Shown here one piece after another: positions 15,009 through 16,644 of a stretch of DNA of 16,644 nucleotides. Numbering within the stretch: position 1 is the stretch's first letter; each line of letters starts with the position of its first letter. A program made the position numbers and the translations under genes. Source of the DNA: Candidatus Saccharimonadota bacterium (GTDB lineage: Bacteria; Patescibacteriota; Saccharimonadia; Saccharimonadales; UBA4665); assembly GCA_029288335.1 (NCBI GenBank), contig JARIHJ010000029.1, positions 1 to 16,644 on the forward strand. The letters are read 5' to 3'. Below the pieces are notes generated by a model. That model did not search any database and was not told the origin of the DNA. It worked only from the letters and a program-made list of their open reading frames with translations.

Positions 15009-15224
15009 ATGCCAAGCCCAGAAACCGGTGGCCAGGCACAAGCCCAACACGCTGACCAAAAAATTGAAGAGCAGGAACCCGTTCCGCAGGTCAACCCGGA
15101 AACTGCCGAGCGCCACGAAAAACTCACCGAGGATGTCGACGCGATTTTGGACGAAATCGACGATGTGCTCGAGAGTAACGCCGAAGATTTCGTGCGCGCC
15201 TTCGTCCAAAAAGGCGGCCAGTAG
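15009..15224 (+). CDS. pup: Pup, prokaryotic ubiquitin-like protein
   Basis: 71 residues. Pup is an intrinsically disordered protein that the ligase PafA attaches to lysines of target proteins; in Actinobacteria pupylated proteins go to the Mpa/ARC ATPase and 20S proteasome. The C-terminal half (about residue 38 on) contains LDEIDDVLE, NAEDFVRAFVQKGGQ and the terminal Gly-Gly-Gln. From memory of the Mycobacterium tuberculosis protein, about 28 of the last 34 residues match. The last residue is Gln, so the deamidase Dop would be needed to make the ligatable Glu. The penultimate-region lysine (K68) is conserved. The N-terminal half is Gln/Glu/Pro-rich and divergent, as usual. No prcA, prcB, pafA, dop or mpa gene lies in the window. 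It is divergent from pepP and ends 3 bp from the uvrC stop on the other strand. Confidence 0.95.
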   Translation: MPSPETGGQAQAQHADQKIEEQEPVPQVNPETAERHEKLTEDVDAILDEIDDVLESNAEDFVRAFVQKGGQ

Positions 15225-15227
15225 CAG

Positions 15228-16644
15228 TTAATCGGCCGCTAGCGCGCTAGCGATTAGCTTAGCTTTACTCGCACCAATCACGCTAGCAATTTCGGGCTCA
15301 TTAGCGGTTTCTAGCGCCTTTAACGAGCCGAAAGTTTTGATTAGTTTTTTGCGCGTAGCCGGACCTATGCCAGGAATGTCCTCTAATAGGCTGGCGGTTT
15401 GGCGCGTACGTTTTAGCGTCGAATGGTAGCTGACAGCAAAGCGATGGCTTTCGTCGCGGATTCTTTGTAAAAGTTTGACCAAATTCGTGCTATGCGGCAA
15501 GTTTACTAAAATGAAATCTTCGGATTCTGACTTAAAGCCACCGAGTTTTTGTAACACGGCTTCATCCAACGCTACAGTAGATTTACCTTTTTGGATGACA
15601 ACTTGCTCTTCACGCTTGGCTAAGCCAATAAAAGGAATTTGCGCTTGATTTTGTACGTCGCGGGCACGGATGGCGGCGTCGAGCTGACCTTTGCCTCCAT
15701 CGATTAAAATCAAATCTGGTTTGCCCCATTCTTTCAGATTTTTCTCGGACAAACGACGCGTGATCGTTTCATTCATATTGAAGAAATCATTGTTTTGCTG
15801 GTGACTCATCTTGAACTTTCGATAAGCCGCTTTGTCGCTAGCACCGTTCGTAAAGACGACCATACTGGCAACCACATCGCGGCCGGACATATGGGAAATG
15901 TCATAGCCCTCGATCCGGCGCGGAAATTTTTCAAGTTTTAGTAAATCTACTAGTTCAGCAAGTGCGTGGTCTTTGGAGATATCCAGGAATTCTTTGTCGG
16001 AGAATATCGTCTGACGGCTCAAATTTTGCAGCGCGAACAATTGATTACGAGCCTTCGCGGCCTTTTCAAATTCACTAGCTTTGGCGCAGACCTTCATTTC
16101 TCTTTCGAGCTCCTTGGCAACCTGGCTCTTTTTGCCTTCGATGACAGCCATTAATTTCCGCAGGTTAGCACGGTAATCTTTTAGGCTAGTTTTACCCTCT
16201 TCCAGTCCGGGGTCGAGGCCCAGGTGATAATGCAGCGTCACACGTTTTTGCCCGCCAATACGCCTAGTCGCGAACGGGAAAATCCGCCGCAAAATTTTTA
16301 AAGCCTGGCGAACACTGGTAGTGCTGAAGTAGGGGCCAAAATAGCGCGCGCCGTCGTCGAGTGGCCGCCGCGTCGTCGAAACGGTCGGGTAATCGCTAGC
16401 GTAATCGATGCGGATGTAGCTCATCGATTTGTCGTCGCGCAGCAGGATGTTGTAGCGCGGCATGTAGCGGCGGATCATCTCGCCCTCGAGAAACAGCGCT
16501 TCCATTTCGCTATCGACGACCTGCCAATCGGTGTCGGCGATTTCGGCGACTAGCGTGTCAGTTTTCGGATCGCGCGCGCGCGACTTTTGAAAGTACTGGC
16601 GCACGCGGTTTTTCAGCACCGCCGCCTTGCCCACATAAATAATC
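15228..16644 (-). CDS. uvrC: UvrC, excinuclease ABC subunit C (start beyond right edge)
   Basis: UvrC makes both incisions around bulky lesions once UvrA and UvrB have marked them. The frame is open to the window edge and reads IIYVGKAAVLKNRV there, the GIY-YIG nuclease core, so roughly 15-25 N-terminal residues are missing. The GTG at 16634 encodes the Val of YVGKA and is not the start. Then come the remaining GIY-YIG domain, a UVR motif (CAKASEFEKAAKARNQL), the RNase H-like nuclease with GYDISH, LIDGGKGQL and RDESHRFAVSYH, and a C-terminal helix-hairpin-helix pair around IPGIGPATRKKLI. All nuclease residues appear present. Full length would be about 490 residues, short against 610 in Escherichia coli and consistent with a reduced genome. 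Confidence 0.95.
   Translation of the reverse strand, partial: IIYVGKAAVLKNRVRQYFQKSRARDPKTDTLVAEIADTDWQVVDSEMEALFLEGEMIRRYMPRYNILLRDDKSMSYIRIDYASDYPTVSTTRRPLDDGARYFGPYFSTTSVRQALKILRRIFPFATRRIGGQKRVTLHYHLGLDPGLEEGKTSLKDYRANLRKLMAVIEGKKSQVAKELEREMKVCAKASEFEKAAKARNQLFALQNLSRQTIFSDKEFLDISKDHALAELVDLLKLEKFPRRIEGYDISHMSGRDVVASMVVFTNGASDKAAYRKFKMSHQQNNDFFNMNETITRRLSEKNLKEWGKPDLILIDGGKGQLDAAIRARDVQNQAQIPFIGLAKREEQVVIQKGKSTVALDEAVLQKLGGFKSESEDFILVNLPHSTNLVKLLQRIRDESHRFAVSYHSTLKRTRQTASLLEDIPGIGPATRKKLIKTFGSLKALETANEPEIASVIGASKAKLIASALAAD

Noticed and set aside
14956..15039. Longer start for pepP at 15039 (28 extra residues)
   Set aside because: It would overlap the pup start and Shine-Dalgarno, the added residues do not resemble the family, and TACAAT 9 nt before the ATG at 14955 supports the shorter form.
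15028..15231. Second plus-strand reading frame inside pup
   Set aside because: It is a frame-shifted shadow of pup without its own ribosome binding site or recognisable sequence.
16632..16634. GTG as the start of uvrC
   Set aside because: It encodes the Val of the conserved IIYVGKA core, and the frame continues upstream to the window edge.
1..16644. CRISPR array, insertion sequence, phage or integrase signals
   Set aside because: I saw no regularly spaced repeats, transposase motifs, terminal inverted repeats or integrase next to the tRNA genes.

Overview
The window is gene-dense bacterial DNA, and the longest stretch without a gene is about 100 bp (8293-8393). I think it comes from a small-genome Candidate Phyla Radiation bacterium, most likely a Saccharibacteria (TM7) relative. 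The reasons are a short UvrC, the secG / solute-binding-protein neighbourhood, very tight packing, TGA used as a stop, and single-membrane-style surface proteins anchored by an N-terminal helix. No rRNA is present, so this placement is inference.

Left part (1-4543, all minus strand): lemA, htpX, a nucleoside-deoxyribosyltransferase-like/Nudix fusion, a polytopic membrane protein and the 5' part of ligA, with short gaps or a 4-bp overlap. TATAAT-like boxes close to several start codons suggest that internal, near-leaderless promoters also feed this cluster. Divergent from lemA is a plus-strand D,D-carboxypeptidase (4604-5869) for cell-wall maturation.

Middle (5882-10712): two minus-strand tRNA genes, Leu-GAG and Val-TAC, abut with no spacer and have a good promoter upstream. 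They are followed by a minus-strand GlcD-type FAD oxidase with altered catalytic residues and a DUF488 protein. Then come three plus-strand genes: a membrane-anchored protein with a domain resembling the mycobacterial Mtb12 antigen, a 14-helix MFS exporter, and tRNA-Leu(CAG).

Right part (10713-16644): a hairpin separates tRNA-Leu(CAG) from a minus-strand D-2-hydroxyacid dehydrogenase-like gene broken by one frameshift. Upstream of that, also on the minus strand, are a family 5 extracellular solute-binding protein, secG and a Xaa-Pro aminopeptidase. Divergent from the aminopeptidase is a 71-codon gene for Pup, the prokaryotic ubiquitin-like protein, with a near-consensus C-terminal half ending in Gly-Gly-Gln, its own -10 box and a perfect Shine-Dalgarno. 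It ends 3 bp from the converging stop codon of uvrC, which runs off the right edge.

The most notable signals are the orphan Pup gene, with no proteasome, Dop or PafA gene beside it, and the Mtb12-like protein. Both are typical of Actinobacteria, the group that includes known hosts of Saccharibacteria, and both carry strong Shine-Dalgarno sites while most neighbouring genes look leaderless. The CTAG tetranucleotide is also strikingly abundant across the window.
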